64,000 nt of DNA from Phascolarctobacterium sp. (GTDB lineage: Bacteria > Bacillota > Negativicutes > Acidaminococcales > Acidaminococcaceae), in assembly GCA_030523325.1 (NCBI GenBank), contig JAUNIS010000005.1, positions 24,915 to 88,914 of the forward strand, written 5' to 3'. The notes under the pieces were generated by a model, which saw only the letters and a program-made list of their open reading frames with translations, was not told the DNA's origin and ran no database searches. This document shows, piece after piece, positions 28,132 to 37,835 of the stretch. Numbering within the stretch: the first letter of the stretch is position 1; the number at the start of each line of letters is the position of its first letter. The translations under genes and the position numbers were made by a program.

Positions 28132-28160
28132 AAGCGTACTCACTAAAGGCAAGTACGCTT
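28132..28160 (-). terminator. Terminator after the Fur-family gene
   Basis: AAGCGTACT / AGTACGCTT, a perfect 9-bp stem with an 11-nt loop, followed on the minus strand by AAATTTTTC. It lies just past the fur-type stop. Confidence 0.75.
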
Positions 28161-28165
28161 ATTAA

Positions 28166-28600
28166 TTAATGTTTTTCAAGAGCACTCTTGCGACAGGCAG
28201 GACAAATACCAAAGAAATATAATTCCTTACTGGTAATTGTGTATTCGGTTTCGGTCTCCACCTTGCGAGTCAACTCGTCCTTGTCAAACCATATATCTGC
28301 AATTGCGTTGCAGATAGTACATTGACAATGTGCGTGATCAGAAATATCACCATCGTAACGAAGACTCGCTTCAGGAGTATTAAGAACGCGAATAACATGA
28401 ACATTGTATAAAATCTCCATGGTTTTATACACAGTTGCGAGACTCATTGCCGGATATTTTTCTTTTACTCTTTCGTAAAGCATTTCTGCACTCGGATGCC
28501 ATGCTTCTTTAGTTAATTCTTCATAAACGGCGAGTCTTTGCGGCGTTACTTTATAACCTGAATTTCGTAAAACGCGAGTGAGTTCTAGACTAGTTAACAT
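28166..28600 (-). CDS. Fur/PerR-family metalloregulator
   Basis: A 144-residue Fur-family repressor: winged helix (VTPQRLAVYEEL, SLATVYKTMEIL) then a dimerisation domain with HAHCQC and two CxxC pairs (CQCTICN, about 96-102, and CPAC near the C-terminus) for the structural Zn. The arrangement fits PerR (peroxide sensor) or Fur; metal-ligand positions cannot separate them by eye. RBS GGAGTAAAAA. It lies 3 bp after the FakA-like gene, an unusual operon partner. Confidence 0.9.
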   Translation of the reverse strand: MLTSLELTRVLRNSGYKVTPQRLAVYEELTKEAWHPSAEMLYERVKEKYPAMSLATVYKTMEILYNVHVIRVLNTPEASLRYDGDISDHAHCQCTICNAIADIWFDKDELTRKVETETEYTITSKELYFFGICPACRKSALEKH

Positions 28601-28603
28601 TTT

Positions 28604-30229
28604 TTACTCCATAGACATCAACAAAGGATAAAGAGGTTGCCCTCCGAAGAAGGTTTCAACTTCCCAATCTTCATTAATCTCTTCTAATTGCTCAGCGAGC
28701 TCTTCAGCAGTTTCTTGATCCAATTCATCGCCGTAATACAAGCTTACGATTTCATAATCACCATCTGCTAAAACAGCTTTGATTGCCTCTATCATATCTT
28801 TGCTAGAAGCAACGATTCTATCGTTAAGAATACCAAGAAATTCGTCCTTATAAACTTCCATTCCATGAACAACACTGTCTCTAACTGCTCTCGTGATTGC
28901 ACCACTTACAGCCTGCTTGGCTTCATTACTCATAATTGCTACGTTATCTTCCAGACTGCGTGTTGCATCAAAATGCAGAAGAGCAGCAAGACCTTGAGCT
29001 AGATTAGTTGTAGGAATAAAAGCAACTCGAGAATTGCCTAATAATTTTCTTACTTGCTCAGCTGCTAAAATAATATTTTTATTATTCGGAAGAATAATAT
29101 ATTGCTCGTAGGAACCTGCTTCGATAGCTTTGACAAAATCTTCTACAGGTGGGTTCATGCTTTGACCACCGCTAATAATCTCAGCAGCGCCGTATTCATG
29201 CATAATTTTTGCAATGCCCTCGCCTGCAGCAACTGTCAAAACACCAATACCATTCTTAACAACCGGTGCAATTGTTTCTTCACCAACGAAAAGACGATTT
29301 TCGTGTTGGTCGACCATGTTTTCAACCTTGATATCGTGTAGAGTACCCCATTGTTGAGCTGTGTTTAAAGCATTACCAGGATTCTTCGTATGAATATGAA
29401 CCTTAACGATGTCATCAACGACTGCCACAATCATGGAATTGCCAAAGCCAGTCAAGGCATCACACACGGTTTGTTTATCTACGCTTGCACCTTTAACGAT
29501 AAATTCCGTGCAATAAGGAAATTCTAAATCGAGAGGCTCTACGTTTTGAGCACGACTAATTGTTTTAGTTCCTTTCTCGATAGGAAGAACCTCACAGTCC
29601 TTACCCTGAATACCAGCAACGCAACCTTCCAAGAAAACTATCAAGCCTTGACCGCCTGCATCTACTACCCCAGCAGCTTTAAGTGCAGGAAGCATCTCAG
29701 GGGTATGCTTTAAATATTCCTTGCCGTTTTCGATTGCAGCCTCGAGGATTTCTACAAAGGTGCTGTTTTCCCCACGGATTTTACTGTATGTTCCTTTAGC
29801 CATGCCACGTGCAACGGTTAAAATTGTGCCCTCGACAGGAGTTGATACGCTGCGATAAGCATAAAGAACGCCATATTGGAAAGCTTTGCCGAACTCGGTA
29901 TGAGTGAGAACCTTTTTACCTGCAGTTCCCTTACCAATGCCACGCAAAAGCTGAGAAAGAATAACTCCTGAGTTACCTCGCGCACCCATAATCGCTGCGC
30001 GACCAGCAACAGTACCAACCTCCCCTGCGTCACATGTATCGGGCATCGCACTAATTTCTTTGGCAACACTTGCCAAGGTATGCATCATGTTTGTACCAGT
30101 ATCACCGTCAGGAACAGGGAATACGTTCAAGTCATTAATACTTTCATAATTCTTTTCAAAACTATGATAAGCACCCAGAAGCATATCCTTAAATTGCTTA
30201 CCGGTGATAAATCTTGCTTCTTGATCCAT
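28604..30229 (-). CDS. fakA: Fatty acid kinase catalytic subunit FakA (DAK2/DhaL domain)
   Basis: A 541-residue protein. The N-terminal DhaL nucleotide-binding domain has PVPDGDTGTNM (40-50; Asp residues chelate Mg-ATP), ARGNSGVILSQ and DAGGQGL; a central domain and a C-terminal DegV-like half follow (NNKNIILAAEQ, FIPTTNLAQGLAALL). With a FakB (DegV) lipid carrier it phosphorylates fatty acids for entry into phospholipid synthesis. The DegV gene directly upstream (17 bp) is its likely partner. Confidence 0.92.
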   Translation of the reverse strand: MDQEARFITGKQFKDMLLGAYHSFEKNYESINDLNVFPVPDGDTGTNMMHTLASVAKEISAMPDTCDAGEVGTVAGRAAIMGARGNSGVILSQLLRGIGKGTAGKKVLTHTEFGKAFQYGVLYAYRSVSTPVEGTILTVARGMAKGTYSKIRGENSTFVEILEAAIENGKEYLKHTPEMLPALKAAGVVDAGGQGLIVFLEGCVAGIQGKDCEVLPIEKGTKTISRAQNVEPLDLEFPYCTEFIVKGASVDKQTVCDALTGFGNSMIVAVVDDIVKVHIHTKNPGNALNTAQQWGTLHDIKVENMVDQHENRLFVGEETIAPVVKNGIGVLTVAAGEGIAKIMHEYGAAEIISGGQSMNPPVEDFVKAIEAGSYEQYIILPNNKNIILAAEQVRKLLGNSRVAFIPTTNLAQGLAALLHFDATRSLEDNVAIMSNEAKQAVSGAITRAVRDSVVHGMEVYKDEFLGILNDRIVASSKDMIEAIKAVLADGDYEIVSLYYGDELDQETAEELAEQLEEINEDWEVETFFGGQPLYPLLMSME

Positions 30230-30246
30230 CTAATACAATCCTTTCT

Positions 30247-31107
30247 TTAGGACTTGCGTCTTCTTACAAAACAACCAATACAGCCAGGTCCTAGATGTGC
30301 AGCTAATACAGAGCCAATTTTACTTTGCATGAAAGGAACACCAGGGAATTGCTCTTTCATTTGGTTGAGAAGATTATCAGCATCCTCTTGGCATCCTCCA
30401 TTAGCAACATAGATTTCTTCTATGGGAGCGCAAGCACAACTTAATTCGATGATGCGCTTTAAGGATTTCTTGCGTGAGCGACATTTGTCGGCAACTTCCA
30501 GAACACCATTTTCGTCAGTATGGATAATAGGACGGATACCAAAAATATTACCGAAGAGAACACCAATCTTACCAATGCGTCCGCCCTTGTGCAAATATTC
30601 TAAAGTATCAACGGTAAAATATGTTTCTGTTCTGTCTACACAATCGTTAGCGTATGCTTCTACCTCATCGATAGTCGTGCCTTTTTCGATTTCTTCTAAA
30701 ACACATTTAGCAATACCAACAATAGGAACAGAACATGTCTTGCAGTCGACTACTCGCACGTCATTACTTTTACGAGCCTTGTTCACATCTTTAGCGGCCA
30801 TGCAAGCAGTCGCGTAGGTACCGCTCAAGGTGCTGTCACACATTAACATGATTACTTTTTTGCCTGCGTCAGTAAGCCTGGTGAGCAACTCTATCATCTC
30901 GCCAATGGACGGCTGACTGGTTTTGGGAAGCACACCGGTTTTTTCGATCATTTCGAAAAGCTCGTCCTCGCTCTTATCACCATCACGCCATTCTAAATCG
31001 CCGTGTCTAGTCACTAAGCGAAGCACATCGATTCTCGGGTCATCTTTCCACTCTGTATCTAAAACGGAAGATACACTGTCTAAAACTACTTGTATATCGT
31101 CAAACAT
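30247..31107 (-). CDS. DegV-family fatty acid-binding protein (FakB)
   Basis: A 286-residue DegV protein, the FakB carrier that presents a fatty acid to FakA. Family landmarks: TSQPSIGEM (ligand-binding, about 85-93), DSTLSGTYATA (the Ser/Thr holding the carboxylate, about 117-127), VDTLEYLHKGGRIGK (about 186-200) and GIRPIIHTDENG. The N-terminal 'DSVSSVLD' replaces the typical DSxxDL start. AGGAGG precedes the ATG. It forms an operon with fakA and the Fur gene. Confidence 0.92.
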   Translation of the reverse strand: MFDDIQVVLDSVSSVLDTEWKDDPRIDVLRLVTRHGDLEWRDGDKSEDELFEMIEKTGVLPKTSQPSIGEMIELLTRLTDAGKKVIMLMCDSTLSGTYATACMAAKDVNKARKSNDVRVVDCKTCSVPIVGIAKCVLEEIEKGTTIDEVEAYANDCVDRTETYFTVDTLEYLHKGGRIGKIGVLFGNIFGIRPIIHTDENGVLEVADKCRSRKKSLKRIIELSCACAPIEEIYVANGGCQEDADNLLNQMKEQFPGVPFMQSKIGSVLAAHLGPGCIGCFVRRRKS

Positions 31108-31260
31108 GACTTCCTCCTATAATGTCTTAAAACACTTTTCCAAATTCCATTATAGCATAAAACAAATTCTATTACCATTCTTTATTGAGATATTTAATTA
31201 TAAAAATAAATTTTATACGAATAAGTGAGCGAATGAGAAATTTTTTTTGGTAAAAATATA

Positions 31261-31306
31261 AAACAGGATTGAAGTCAGCACGCAAGTACAAACCTCAATC
31301 CTGTTT
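31261..31306 (-). terminator. Terminator of the TAXI-TRAP operon
   Basis: AAACAGGATTGA / TCAATCCTGTTT, a perfect 12-bp stem, followed on the minus strand by TATATTTTTACC. It is 29 bp past the binding-protein stop. Confidence 0.8.
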
Positions 31307-31334
31307 AATTACAAAAATATTAATCGCCTAAAAT

Positions 31335-32345
31335 TTATTTTAGCACACCAATTTCTTTGTAGTATTTAGCAGCGCCCGGATGCAACGGCATATTGGAAAT
31401 ATCTTTAACAGCATCTTCAGGTTTTAAACCTTTAAGATTCTTCTGAGCTTTACCAAGCTTATCGATATTGGTCCAGAAAGATTTAGTCAAATCGTAGATA
31501 ACTTGTTCAGGAAGATCGCCACGGCAGAACATAACCATTTTAATTGCAGAAGTCTTAACATCTTCTTTTTGGTTAGGATAAGTGCCGGCTTTAATTGTGT
31601 AAGGAGCATACCAAGGATATTTTTTCTTCAGATTAGCCATGGTAGCATCATCAATGCTAATGAGATGGCATTTAGAAGCAAGAGCTTGAGATACAGCAGC
31701 TGCCGGAGCACCAGACATAATCCAAGCACCGTCGATGGTGCCGTTTTGTAATTGGTCAGCTGCAGCAGCAAAGCCGATGAGTTGTGCGTTCAAATCATCA
31801 GGGAATTTCATGCCGACAGTAGTCAAGTGAGCTTGTGCTTCATTATATACGGAAGAACCAGCAGCTGCTACAGCAAATTTTTTGCCTTTGATATCTGCCA
31901 ATGTTTTGATGCCAGATTTATCAGTGGCAACAATTTGGTTCGGATTCATATAAAGACCAGCAATAGCTTTCAAATCCTTGTAAGCATGGTCTTTAAAGCT
32001 ATCAGTACCGTTCAAGCATTGATAAGCGTTGGAAGAGATTGCGATAGAAATTTGTGCTTCGCCATCAGAAACCATACCGAGATTTGCAATACCGCCAGCA
32101 GATGCTTGAGAAGAAGCATTAACAGAGGGAACTGTTTGGTTCCAATTATTAGTAATAGCTGCACCTACAGCATAGAGTGCACCAGCTGCACCAGCAGTCG
32201 GGAAATTGATTTTCAATTTTTGACCAGCTGCAGCCGGTTTAGCTTTGGGTTCTTCTTTTTTCTTTTCACCACCGCAACCTGCTAAGCAACCAATTGCGAG
32301 AGAAGCGATAACGCCTGCTACTAAAAATTTTTTCATTAATTTCAT
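31335..32345 (-). CDS. TAXI-family TRAP transporter solute-binding lipoprotein
   Basis: A 336-residue lipoprotein (lipobox LAGCGG after MKKFLVAGVIASLAIG). The mature part opens with a TAXI-type LKINFPTAGAAGALYAVGAAITN and has the receptor helices SGIKTLADIKGKKFAVAAAGS and GAWIMSGAPAAAVSQAL. It captures an organic anion (glutamate, 2-oxoglutarate or another dicarboxylate in studied members) for the permease encoded just upstream. The ATG at 32345 was chosen because AGGAAG lies 8 nt before it; an ATG two codons earlier is too close to that site. Confidence 0.9.
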   Translation of the reverse strand: MKLMKKFLVAGVIASLAIGCLAGCGGEKKKEEPKAKPAAAGQKLKINFPTAGAAGALYAVGAAITNNWNQTVPSVNASSQASAGGIANLGMVSDGEAQISIAISSNAYQCLNGTDSFKDHAYKDLKAIAGLYMNPNQIVATDKSGIKTLADIKGKKFAVAAAGSSVYNEAQAHLTTVGMKFPDDLNAQLIGFAAAADQLQNGTIDGAWIMSGAPAAAVSQALASKCHLISIDDATMANLKKKYPWYAPYTIKAGTYPNQKEDVKTSAIKMVMFCRGDLPEQVIYDLTKSFWTNIDKLGKAQKNLKGLKPEDAVKDISNMPLHPGAAKYYKEIGVLK

Positions 32346-32392
32346 TTTCATCTTCCTTTCCTGTTATGAAAATTAAATAATAAATTTATTTA

Positions 32393-34360
32393 TTAAACCG
32401 CAACACTGCCTTTGCGATTCATAAACTGATAAACTACAACAACTGCAAAGCATGCAAAACCAATTGCATCGGTCATGGTGCCTGCATGTAAAAGAAGAGG
32501 ACAAGCCACTGCTAAAAGAACTCGTTCCATAACGCTGGCGTTTTTTAGAACCCAACCCTCGAGCGCTGCGACCAAAGCGATCGTTCCAAGGCTTGCTGTA
32601 AAAATAGTCCAACCACTTTGAGCTATGGAAGCTGCTTTATCAACGCCAACTAGTAGCACTGGATTATCCAAGAAGAAGAAGGGAATAATAAATCCGATAA
32701 GGCCAAGTCTTACAGCCCAAATACCCGTCTTCGTTTGATCAGACCCAGCTATGCCCGCGGCCACGTAGGCACTCATCGCAACAGGAGGCGTGATATTAGA
32801 AAGACACGCATAGATTAAACAGAAAAGATGAGCTGTAATAGGAAGAGTACCTGCATCGATAAGCACAGGAACCGCAACAGCTTGAACGATTACGTAAGCA
32901 GCTACACCTGGAACACCCATACCAAGAATGGTGGACATAATCATAACAAAAAGACCTGTAAGATAAATATTGTTATTATCCACAATAGAGAGGATTAGGT
33001 AACCCATATTAAGTCCAATGGATGAAAGAGTTACCGTACCGATGATTACACCGATAACTACGCAGCAAACACCAACGCTAATTGCACTACGTGCGCCCTC
33101 AATGGTAGCTGCAAGAATTTTATCAAGCCCCATGCGTGTTTCTTTACGAAACCAGCTAGCAATGATCGTCGCAAAAATACTTACGACTGCACTATAAAGA
33201 GGCGTGTAACCTGCAAGCATTAATCCGATTAGAGTTACAAGAGGAATAACTAAATGACCTTGCTCTTTTAAAACCTTCATGGCGTCAGGAATATTTTCTT
33301 TAGAAAGACCTGTCAGTCCCAAGCGTTTTGCCTCAAAATGTACGGAAAATAAAAGACCAAGGTAATACAAAAATGCCGGCACGAAAGCAGCTAGCATAAC
33401 TGCAGTATAACCAATGCCTAAAAATTCTGCCATGACAAAGCCAACTGCACCCATAATCGGAGGACAAAATTGTCCGCCCGTTGATGCAACAGCCTCTACT
33501 GCACCAGCAAATTCTTTTTTATAGCCCGTGCGTTTCATCAGGGGAATGGTAATGGTGCCCGTTGTCGCTACGTTAGCGATGGCTGAGCCGTTAATCATGC
33601 CTAATAAAGCAGATGCGACAACTGCAACCTTTGCTGGGCCACCAGATGTTTGACCGACTAAAGTTAGAGAAAAATTATTGATAAAATCGGAGAAACCACT
33701 ATGCTTTAAGAAAGCACCAAAAACCACGAATAAGAAAATATAAGTTGCAGATACACCGATACCAGTACCGAGCACACCCTGCGTTCCCCAGAACTGCGTA
33801 ATCAAAACACGTTTTAAAGTAAAACCATTGTGTCCGAGTAAACCCGGCAGGTAAGCGCCAAACCAATTATACGCCAAGAAAATTAACGCAAGGAACATTA
33901 AATTACCTGACGCTCTACGAGCTGCTTCAAAAACCAAGAACAAAGCAACAGCTGCTATGCCTAATTCAAACTGATCGACTCGCCCGCCCATAGCAGCTAT
34001 GCGAGTATAATTCATAATAAGATAGCCGAACGTTCCCACTGATAAAACAATGCATAGGATATCCCAAACGGGAGGCAAAATTCTTACGCGTTTTTCTTTT
34101 TTATAAGCAGGAAAAAGCAAGAAAGTAAATACCAAAAGAAAAATACAGTGAAAAGCTCTCAGGTTAATGGCACTGATAGAGCCAATCGTCGTGTAATACA
34201 ATTGAAATACTGTCCAAATGCAAAGCAGAACTGCAATTGCTTTCCCCATGAAGCCTGTATATGTTCTCATACGAGAATCGGCTTCCTTTTCTTCGAGCAT
34301 GGCCTGAGCTTTTTTCTCTAGCTCAGTGTCAGCTACGAATGTTTCTTTTTTATCCGTCAA
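32393..34360 (-). CDS. Fused TRAP transporter permease (DctQM type)
   Basis: A 655-residue, strongly hydrophobic protein combining the 4-helix Q part (about 1-160) and the large M part (MVSFGAFLKHS-like region onward; GMINGSAIANVATTGTITIPLMKR, GQFCPPIMGAVGF, LGMGVPGVAAYVIVQ, NITPPVAMSAYVAAGIAG). Fused permeases pair with TAXI binding proteins such as the one 48 bp downstream, and use a Na+ or H+ gradient. I set the start at TTG 34360, because GAGGTG lies six nt upstream; the frame also has ATG at 34378 with no ribosome site. Confidence 0.9.
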   Translation of the reverse strand: MTDKKETFVADTELEKKAQAMLEEKEADSRMRTYTGFMGKAIAVLLCIWTVFQLYYTTIGSISAINLRAFHCIFLLVFTFLLFPAYKKEKRVRILPPVWDILCIVLSVGTFGYLIMNYTRIAAMGGRVDQFELGIAAVALFLVFEAARRASGNLMFLALIFLAYNWFGAYLPGLLGHNGFTLKRVLITQFWGTQGVLGTGIGVSATYIFLFVVFGAFLKHSGFSDFINNFSLTLVGQTSGGPAKVAVVASALLGMINGSAIANVATTGTITIPLMKRTGYKKEFAGAVEAVASTGGQFCPPIMGAVGFVMAEFLGIGYTAVMLAAFVPAFLYYLGLLFSVHFEAKRLGLTGLSKENIPDAMKVLKEQGHLVIPLVTLIGLMLAGYTPLYSAVVSIFATIIASWFRKETRMGLDKILAATIEGARSAISVGVCCVVIGVIIGTVTLSSIGLNMGYLILSIVDNNNIYLTGLFVMIMSTILGMGVPGVAAYVIVQAVAVPVLIDAGTLPITAHLFCLIYACLSNITPPVAMSAYVAAGIAGSDQTKTGIWAVRLGLIGFIIPFFFLDNPVLLVGVDKAASIAQSGWTIFTASLGTIALVAALEGWVLKNASVMERVLLAVACPLLLHAGTMTDAIGFACFAVVVVYQFMNRKGSVAV

Positions 34361-34651
34361 GAGACTCACCTCAAACATTAACAAATTTTTAGAATTGATA
34401 ATTATTTATTATATCATATTAAAGGTTTAAATGGTATACAACATTAAACAAATATATCACAATAATTTCAAATTATTGCAGATTATATTTTTCTTCAAGA
34501 GAATCCCCTGTGTTTTGCAAAATTCACAGATAATTATTTTTTATCTGCAATGGACTTTTTTGAAAAAATGAGATATATTTAAAGTGTGGAATTCTGTGAA
34601 AAAATATGTTGCGGCTTTATATATTTTTATTATTGAACAGGAGGAAAGTTT

Positions 34652-36109
34652 ATGGAATTAACTGCTACCGCTAAGCTTCGTCGTATGGTTCTTGAACACA
34701 TTTCTCGTTACACCTGGAACGATGCCTTAATCGACCATGTTTATGACATTTTACAAGAAGTGCAAGACGATACTCCTCGTTATCGTTGCTGTGTATATAA
34801 AGAAAGAGCAGTTTTAAAGAATCGCATCGATATGGCTCTCGGTCAAACAACCGATCAAAATATTATCGAGGCTTCCAAAAAGACTCTCTTTAACCCCGAG
34901 CGCAAGGATCTTCCCCTTATCGATGTGCTTCCTGCAGCTTGTGACCAATGTCCTATTGAAAAATATTACGTAACGGATATGTGCCGTCACTGCATCACTC
35001 ATAAATGTATGGATAATTGCCCTAAGCATGCTATCTCTCGTATTCAAGATCGTGCTTTTATTAATAGAGACTTGTGTGTTGAATGTGGTCGTTGTAAGCA
35101 AAGCTGTCCTTACGGTGCAATTATTGAAATCAGTCGTCCATGCGTACGTGCTTGTGCAATGGGTGCAATTTCTATCGGAGAAAATCGCAAAGCAGTCATC
35201 GATCATGAAAAATGTGTTACCTGTGGTGCTTGCCGTGATGCTTGTCCCTTCGGCGCAATAGATGAACGCAGCAATATCGTCCGTGTTATTAAAGCCATCA
35301 AAAGTTCTCGCAAGGTTATCGCTATGGTAGCTCCTTCCATCATCGGTCAATACGGTTTTAAAATTAAACCCGGTCAAGTTTACGCAGCTCTGAAAAAAGT
35401 TGGCTTCGATGAAATCGTCGAGGTTGGCGTGGGCGCAGATATTACAGCTAAAGTAGAAGCTCTCGAGTACCTAGAAAAAGTTCCCGAAGAAATTAAATTT
35501 ATGACGAGCTCCTGCTGTCCTGCCTTCGTAAAAATGATCAAGACTCATTTGCCCGAAGCCGCTTGTCATATTTCACAAGCCCCTTCCCCCATGGTTTCTA
35601 CTGCTCTTATGGTTAAGCATGAACATCCTCACGCAATCACTGTCTTCATCGGTCCTTGCATTGCAAAAAAAGGCGAGGCTCATGAGCATAGCGATTTAAT
35701 CGATTACGTTTTAACCTTTGAAGAAGCTCAATGCATGTGTGAAGGCAAGGATATTTATATTGCTGAGATGGATCCTAGCGAATATGAGCGTGATGCATCA
35801 AAGCTCGGTCTCGGCTTTGCTCTCACAGCCGGTGTAAGTGCGGCTGTTGAAGATACAGTTGCGGCTGTTGGCGGTCACGTAAGACTAGGTCATTACGCAT
35901 CTGGCTTAGACAAATGCTTGCGTGACTTAAAGGATGTTTGTGCCGGCAAGCTCGACTGCAGTTATTTTGAAGGCATGGCTTGCCCTAACGGTTGCATCGA
36001 TGGTCCTGGTACTGTTGGCGATTTCCGTCTCACGAAGGTTGCTCTTACTAATTATGCTAAGGCAGCTCCTAACCAAGTATGTCTTGCAGATAAACACACA
36101 AAAGAATAA
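34652..36109 (+). CDS. Monomeric [FeFe] hydrogenase, group B-like
   Basis: A 485-residue iron-sulfur protein. Cys-rich N half: CDQCPIEKYY, CRHCITHKCMDNCP, CVECGRCKQSCP and CVTCGACRDACP, enough for at least three 4Fe-4S clusters. H-cluster motifs: TSSCCPAF (285-292), GPCIAKKGE (334-342) and EGMACPNGC (440-448). These are the L1-L3 motifs of group B hydrogenases, which replace TSCCPxW, MPCxxKKxE and ExMACxxGC of group A. It would produce or sense H2 in the cytoplasm. No NADH-binding or maturation genes are adjacent. RBS AGGAGG. A terminator follows at 36132. Confidence 0.9.
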   Translation: MELTATAKLRRMVLEHISRYTWNDALIDHVYDILQEVQDDTPRYRCCVYKERAVLKNRIDMALGQTTDQNIIEASKKTLFNPERKDLPLIDVLPAACDQCPIEKYYVTDMCRHCITHKCMDNCPKHAISRIQDRAFINRDLCVECGRCKQSCPYGAIIEISRPCVRACAMGAISIGENRKAVIDHEKCVTCGACRDACPFGAIDERSNIVRVIKAIKSSRKVIAMVAPSIIGQYGFKIKPGQVYAALKKVGFDEIVEVGVGADITAKVEALEYLEKVPEEIKFMTSSCCPAFVKMIKTHLPEAACHISQAPSPMVSTALMVKHEHPHAITVFIGPCIAKKGEAHEHSDLIDYVLTFEEAQCMCEGKDIYIAEMDPSEYERDASKLGLGFALTAGVSAAVEDTVAAVGGHVRLGHYASGLDKCLRDLKDVCAGKLDCSYFEGMACPNGCIDGPGTVGDFRLTKVALTNYAKAAPNQVCLADKHTKE

Positions 36110-36131
36110 AGTTCACTGTAAAAAACACAGA

Positions 36132-36161
36132 AAATCAGCTCAATACATTTTGGGCTGATTT
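36132..36161 (+). terminator. Terminator after the hydrogenase
   Basis: AATCAGCTCA / TGGGCTGATT stem followed by TTTTTTATAA. Confidence 0.85.
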
Positions 36162-36279
36162 TTTTATAATTTTTCAGTATTTTTACTCCTTGAAAACCTA
36201 AAACTATTGCGATAACACGACTTTTCAAGTAAAATATTATCGGATAACTTTTTGTATACAAAAAACAAGAGGTGAAAAT

Positions 36280-37146
36280 ATGAAATCCATTAGAGAAAAT
36301 GCCTACGCAAAAATAAATCTTGGCTTGAATATCTTAGGCAAGCGCGAGGATGGTTACCATGAGGTAAACATGCTCATGCAAACCGTCAGTTTAAAAGATA
36401 CTGTTACTATTACAGAAGCCAAAGAGCTTGGCATTAAAATTAAAACAAATATCCCGGGACTTTCCTGTGGTCAAGATAATCTTGCTTACAAGGCGGCCAA
36501 GCTCTTGGCAGATTATGCAAAAATATCTCCAAGCATTTCCATTAGCTTAAATAAAAAAATTTTCATGGCTGCAGGTCTTGCAGGAGGAAGTGCTGATGCA
36601 GCTGCCGTGTTAAGAGGCTTAAACAGGTTATGGAATTTAAATCTAACTATTGAGCAATTGGAAAAGCTTTCCGCAAAGCTCGGCTCTGACATTCCTTTCT
36701 GCATTGAAGGCGGCACCATGCAAGCAAAAGGACGAGGAGAAATATTAACAAAGCTAGACGATATTCCTGAAGCGCTTGTTGTTTTAGCCAAGCCAAAAGG
36801 TCTTGAGGTTTCTACAGCTTGGGTTTATAAAAATTACAATCCAAGAAGAGTTATCAAAACTCCAGACATCGTCCAATTAAAACGAAATTTAGCAAAGGGC
36901 ATGCACGCTTGCACCCCATACATGAGTAATGTTCTCGAAACAGTTACCATACCAAGCAACCCAATAATTGCACAAATCAAAGCAACCATGCTGAGCGCTG
37001 GTGCATACTTTGCTTTAATGAGCGGCAGCGGTCCTACAGTCTTCGCTTTCTGTGACGACGAAGCCATTGCACAAAATATAATTAACGCTTTAACTGATTT
37101 CAATTTGGAAACAGCTATCGTAAAAACCTTAGGGAGGAAGAAATAA
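36280..37146 (+). CDS. ispE: 4-diphosphocytidyl-2-C-methyl-D-erythritol kinase
   Basis: A 288-residue GHMP kinase of the MEP isoprenoid pathway. AYAKINLGLNILGKREDGYHEV (substrate side, 8-29) and the ATP loop MAAGLAGGSADAAAVL (about 91-106) are diagnostic, with GSDIPFC and LMSGSGPTVFA later. RBS AAGAGG. It is followed by the GntR gene after 2 bp, starting an operon that runs through glmU and perhaps prs. Confidence 0.96.
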   Translation: MKSIRENAYAKINLGLNILGKREDGYHEVNMLMQTVSLKDTVTITEAKELGIKIKTNIPGLSCGQDNLAYKAAKLLADYAKISPSISISLNKKIFMAAGLAGGSADAAAVLRGLNRLWNLNLTIEQLEKLSAKLGSDIPFCIEGGTMQAKGRGEILTKLDDIPEALVVLAKPKGLEVSTAWVYKNYNPRRVIKTPDIVQLKRNLAKGMHACTPYMSNVLETVTIPSNPIIAQIKATMLSAGAYFALMSGSGPTVFAFCDDEAIAQNIINALTDFNLETAIVKTLGRKK

Positions 37147-37148
37147 TT

Positions 37149-37835
37149 ATGGCAGGTCATTTACAACCCATCAAGCTCGACAGCTACAAACCACTACGCG
37201 AACTAGTTTGTGAAACTATTCGTCAAGCAATTATCTCCGGTACCTTCAGTCCTGGTGAACGCCTTATGGAAATTCAACTGGCTGATGAGATGGGCGTAAG
37301 CCGTACTCCGGTTCGTGAAGCAATCCGCAAGTTGGAACAAGAAGGCTTTGTTGTTATGATTCCTCGCCGCGGCACTTACGTTGCCGATATTTCAATCAAG
37401 GATATTGCTGAAATTTACGAAATCCGCACTTCTCTCGACATGCTTGCCGCAGGTCTTGCTGCTGAACGTATTACTCCTGAAGAATTAGCAACTATGAATA
37501 AATACCTTGTTGATATTAACAAGGCGGCTATCATTATGGATATGGATAGAATTGTTGAACTTGACACTGCCTTCCACGACGTTCTTTATACAGCAAGCCG
37601 TAACGAAAGATTACACGGCATTATCTATAATCTACGTGACCAACTGACGAGTATCCGTGGTCGTTCCATGAGCTATCCCGGTCGTATGGCAGAGACAATG
37701 GACGAGCATCGCGCGTTAGTCGATAGCATTGCTGCTCGTGACGTTGAAAGGGCTCAACGAGCTGCTCGCGTGCATATGGAAAACGCTGAACGTACCCTAA
37801 TGCGTTCCTTAGCTGAAGCTAAGAAGGAGTTCTGA
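37149..37835 (+). CDS. GntR-family (FadR/FCD) transcriptional regulator
   Basis: A 228-residue regulator with an N-terminal winged helix (ISGTFSPGERLMEIQLADEMGVSRTPVREAIRKLEQEG, best seen in MGVSRTPVREAIRKLE at about 49-64) and a C-terminal FCD all-helical effector domain (EIYEIRTSLD, DTAFHDVLY, DEHRALVDSI, with His residues able to bind a metal). It overlaps the next gene's start and follows ispE by 2 bp. In many Firmicutes a gene at this ispE-purR-glmU spot is a purine regulator; here a FadR-type protein occupies it. The effector is unknown. Confidence 0.9.
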   Translation: MAGHLQPIKLDSYKPLRELVCETIRQAIISGTFSPGERLMEIQLADEMGVSRTPVREAIRKLEQEGFVVMIPRRGTYVADISIKDIAEIYEIRTSLDMLAAGLAAERITPEELATMNKYLVDINKAAIIMDMDRIVELDTAFHDVLYTASRNERLHGIIYNLRDQLTSIRGRSMSYPGRMAETMDEHRALVDSIAARDVERAQRAARVHMENAERTLMRSLAEAKKEF